NCBI GenBank assembly: GCA_002350065.1
Contig: DEDQ01000025.1
Location: 42,707 to 49,717 of the forward strand
Source: Ruminococcus flavefaciens
GTDB lineage: Bacteria; Bacillota; Clostridia; Oscillospirales; Ruminococcaceae
Reading direction: 5' to 3'
Length of the DNA stretch: 7,011 nucleotides
Part shown: positions 5,576 through 7,011 of the stretch, piece by piece
Position numbering within the stretch: the stretch's first letter is position 1
Layout of the letters: each line of letters begins with the position of its first letter
The notes under the pieces: generated by a model
Databases searched by the model: none
Told to the model about the DNA's origin: nothing
What the model saw: only the letters and a program-made list of their open reading frames with translations
Translations under genes and position numbers: made by a program

Positions 5576-6998
5576 AGATGATATCTCCTATCATAACATC
5601 GCGCTCGAGGCTGTTCTTGGTGGTATCCTTGTTGATGACAACGAGCTCGATGCCCATGATGCGTGCGAAGTCTCTTACGGTCTCGTCAGTGATATCGTAT
5701 GAGAGCACGGTGTGATGCGCTCCGCCTGCGATTATCCAGCACTCGAGACCCTCGAGGAATGAGGGAGCAGGCTTCCACATAGTTCTCGCTACGGGGAGAT
5801 TCGGCATCGACTGGAACGGCTTCTCGCATTCAACGTCCTGAGCGATAAGGCGCAGTCTGCCGCCGATGTCGATGAGCGAGAGCGCCTTTGCCGAGCCGGC
5901 TTTGCCCTCGAATACTACTCTTGCGGGAGCTTCCTTGCCGCCGATACCGAGCGGGTGGACTTCTATGCGCGGTCTGCCCTCAGCGATAGAGGGGCAAACC
6001 TCAAGCATATGCGAGCCGAGAATGAGCTCGTGCTTGTAATCATAGGTGTAGTCCTCCATGAAAGAGGTGCAGCCGTCGGGGTACATAGCCTTTACAACGG
6101 CAGTCATGCCGGCAGTTTTCCAGTCGCCCTCGGCTCCGAATCCGTAGCCCTTGTGCATGAGGTGCTGTGAGGCAAGTCCCGGAAGCTGGCGCATTCCGTG
6201 GAGATCCTGAAACGTGTTCGAGAATGCCTTTGCGCCCTCGCGGACGAGTATCTTCTCGATAGCGATCTCCTCGCGCGCCTGATATCTTATAGCGTCCTCG
6301 TCGGCTTTATTGTAGTCGTAAAGCTCGGCGTATTCTTTCATGAGAGCGTTTATCTCGGCATCGGTAACGGCGTTCATTACCTCGACGAGGTCGCCCACAG
6401 CAAAGGTGTTGACCTGCCAGCCGAGTCTGAGCTGAGCCTCTATCTTGTCGCCCTCGGTAACTGCTACCTCGCGCATATTATCGCCGAAGCGGACTATTTT
6501 AAGGCTCTTGCTGAACATCGCTCCGACTGCCGCACGCTGCCATTCAGCAATCTTTTCCTGAACTGCGGCGTCCTTCCAGTGACCGGCAACTACTGCACGC
6601 GGCATACGCAGACGCGCTCCGATAAAGCCGTGCTCTCTGTCGCCGTGAGCGGACTGGTGCAGGTTCATATAGTCCATATCAATTGCTTCGTTGGGGATAT
6701 CCTCGTTGAACTGAGTATGGAAGTGGAGCCACGGCTTCTGGAGAAGTGCAAGTCCGTTTATCCACATCTTCGAGGGAGAGAATGTATGGCAGAAAGTGAT
6801 GATGCCAGCGCATTCCTCGTCGTAGTTGGCTTCACGGATTATCTTCTCTATCTCCGATTCCTTTTTTACTGTGAGCTTGTACTCAACAGGGAAGGGGAGC
6901 TTTAAGCCTGCAACGATCTTTTTTGAATCTTCTTCTACCTGCCTGAGAGTTTCCTCTCCGTAGAGAAACTGCGAGCCGGTAATAAACCAGAATTTCAT
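5565..6998 (-). CDS. araA: L-arabinose isomerase
   Basis: The product is 477 residues and appears complete, somewhat shorter than E. coli AraA (500). It converts L-arabinose to L-ribulose in the cytoplasm, the first step of arabinose use, with Mn2+ at the active site. The N-terminus FWFITGSQFLYGEETL is the family's usual opening. Active-site segments are GYGFGAEGDWKTA (284-296, Glu290), SFMEDYTYD (312-320, Glu315), ILGSHMLEVCP (326-336, His330) and IIAGGAHHTVLSYD (422-435, His428/429). These match the two Glu and two His metal-binding positions of E. coli AraA. The ATG at 6998 has AGGATGA 6 bases upstream, which touches the window edge, so the promoter and any AraR operator or catabolite site lie outside. 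araD follows with an 11-base overlap. araB is not visible; it may lie upstream of araA or elsewhere. Confidence 0.97.
   Translation of the reverse strand: MKFWFITGSQFLYGEETLRQVEEDSKKIVAGLKLPFPVEYKLTVKKESEIEKIIREANYDEECAGIITFCHTFSPSKMWINGLALLQKPWLHFHTQFNEDIPNEAIDMDYMNLHQSAHGDREHGFIGARLRMPRAVVAGHWKDAAVQEKIAEWQRAAVGAMFSKSLKIVRFGDNMREVAVTEGDKIEAQLRLGWQVNTFAVGDLVEVMNAVTDAEINALMKEYAELYDYNKADEDAIRYQAREEIAIEKILVREGAKAFSNTFQDLHGMRQLPGLASQHLMHKGYGFGAEGDWKTAGMTAVVKAMYPDGCTSFMEDYTYDYKHELILGSHMLEVCPSIAEGRPRIEVHPLGIGGKEAPARVVFEGKAGSAKALSLIDIGGRLRLIAQDVECEKPFQSMPNLPVARTMWKPAPSFLEGLECWIIAGGAHHTVLSYDITDETVRDFARIMGIELVVINKDTTKNSLERDVMIGDIIYGR
5584..5589 (-). promoter_or_regulatory. Ribosome binding site for araD, inside araA
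   Basis: On the minus strand AGGAGA lies 8 bases before the araD ATG and is embedded in the last codons of araA. Together with the 11-base gene overlap it fixes the araD start and implies translation coupled to araA. Confidence 0.8.
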
Positions 6999-7011
6999 TC
7001 TTAATCATCCT

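Noticed and set aside
6198..6905. Plus-strand open frame inside araA (235 codons)
   Set aside because: It is antisense to conserved AraA sequence, has no family resemblance, and is explained by codon bias.

Overview
The window holds seven genes in two convergent groups and is almost wholly coding. By eye it is moderately GC-rich, with GC-rich third codon positions, Gram-positive type Shine-Dalgarno sites and two diacyl-lipoprotein signals of the Firmicutes kind. The protein families look like those of gut or rumen Clostridia, most likely Ruminococcus or a related member of the Oscillospiraceae. That taxonomic call is an inference from style and recalled family resemblance, not a search result.

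Left group, plus strand, 1-4783. The 3' part of a CbiK-type (class II) metallochelatase gene is followed by a lipoprotein with two tandem, NEAT-like beta domains. Then come a FecB/BtuF-type lipoprotein, a FecCD/BtuC-type permease, and an ATP-binding subunit that carries an extra glycine-rich C-terminal domain. Genes two to five are tightly packed: a 4-base start/stop overlap, a stop codon that runs into the next ribosome binding site, and a zero-base junction. A hairpin lies between the chelatase and the first lipoprotein. Together they form a complete ABC importer of the iron-siderophore/heme/corrinoid class, with an additional surface lipoprotein and a tetrapyrrole chelatase. My working hypothesis is a heme or other metallo-tetrapyrrole capture system in which the CbiK-like enzyme acts on the imported or captured ligand. 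Corrinoid uptake is the main alternative.

Right group, minus strand, 6998-4886. araA (L-arabinose isomerase) is followed by araD (L-ribulose-5-phosphate 4-epimerase), overlapping by 11 bases. These are the first and third steps of bacterial L-arabinose catabolism. The kinase that performs the second step (araB or a substitute) is not in this window. A long A-rich/T-rich hairpin at 4798-4838 sits between the two groups and probably terminates transcription from both directions.

The least ordinary part is the left operon: the chelatase with no visible cobalamin-synthesis neighbours, the tandem-domain lipoprotein, and the C-terminal extension on the ATPase. No RNA gene, mobile element, CRISPR array or riboswitch was seen.
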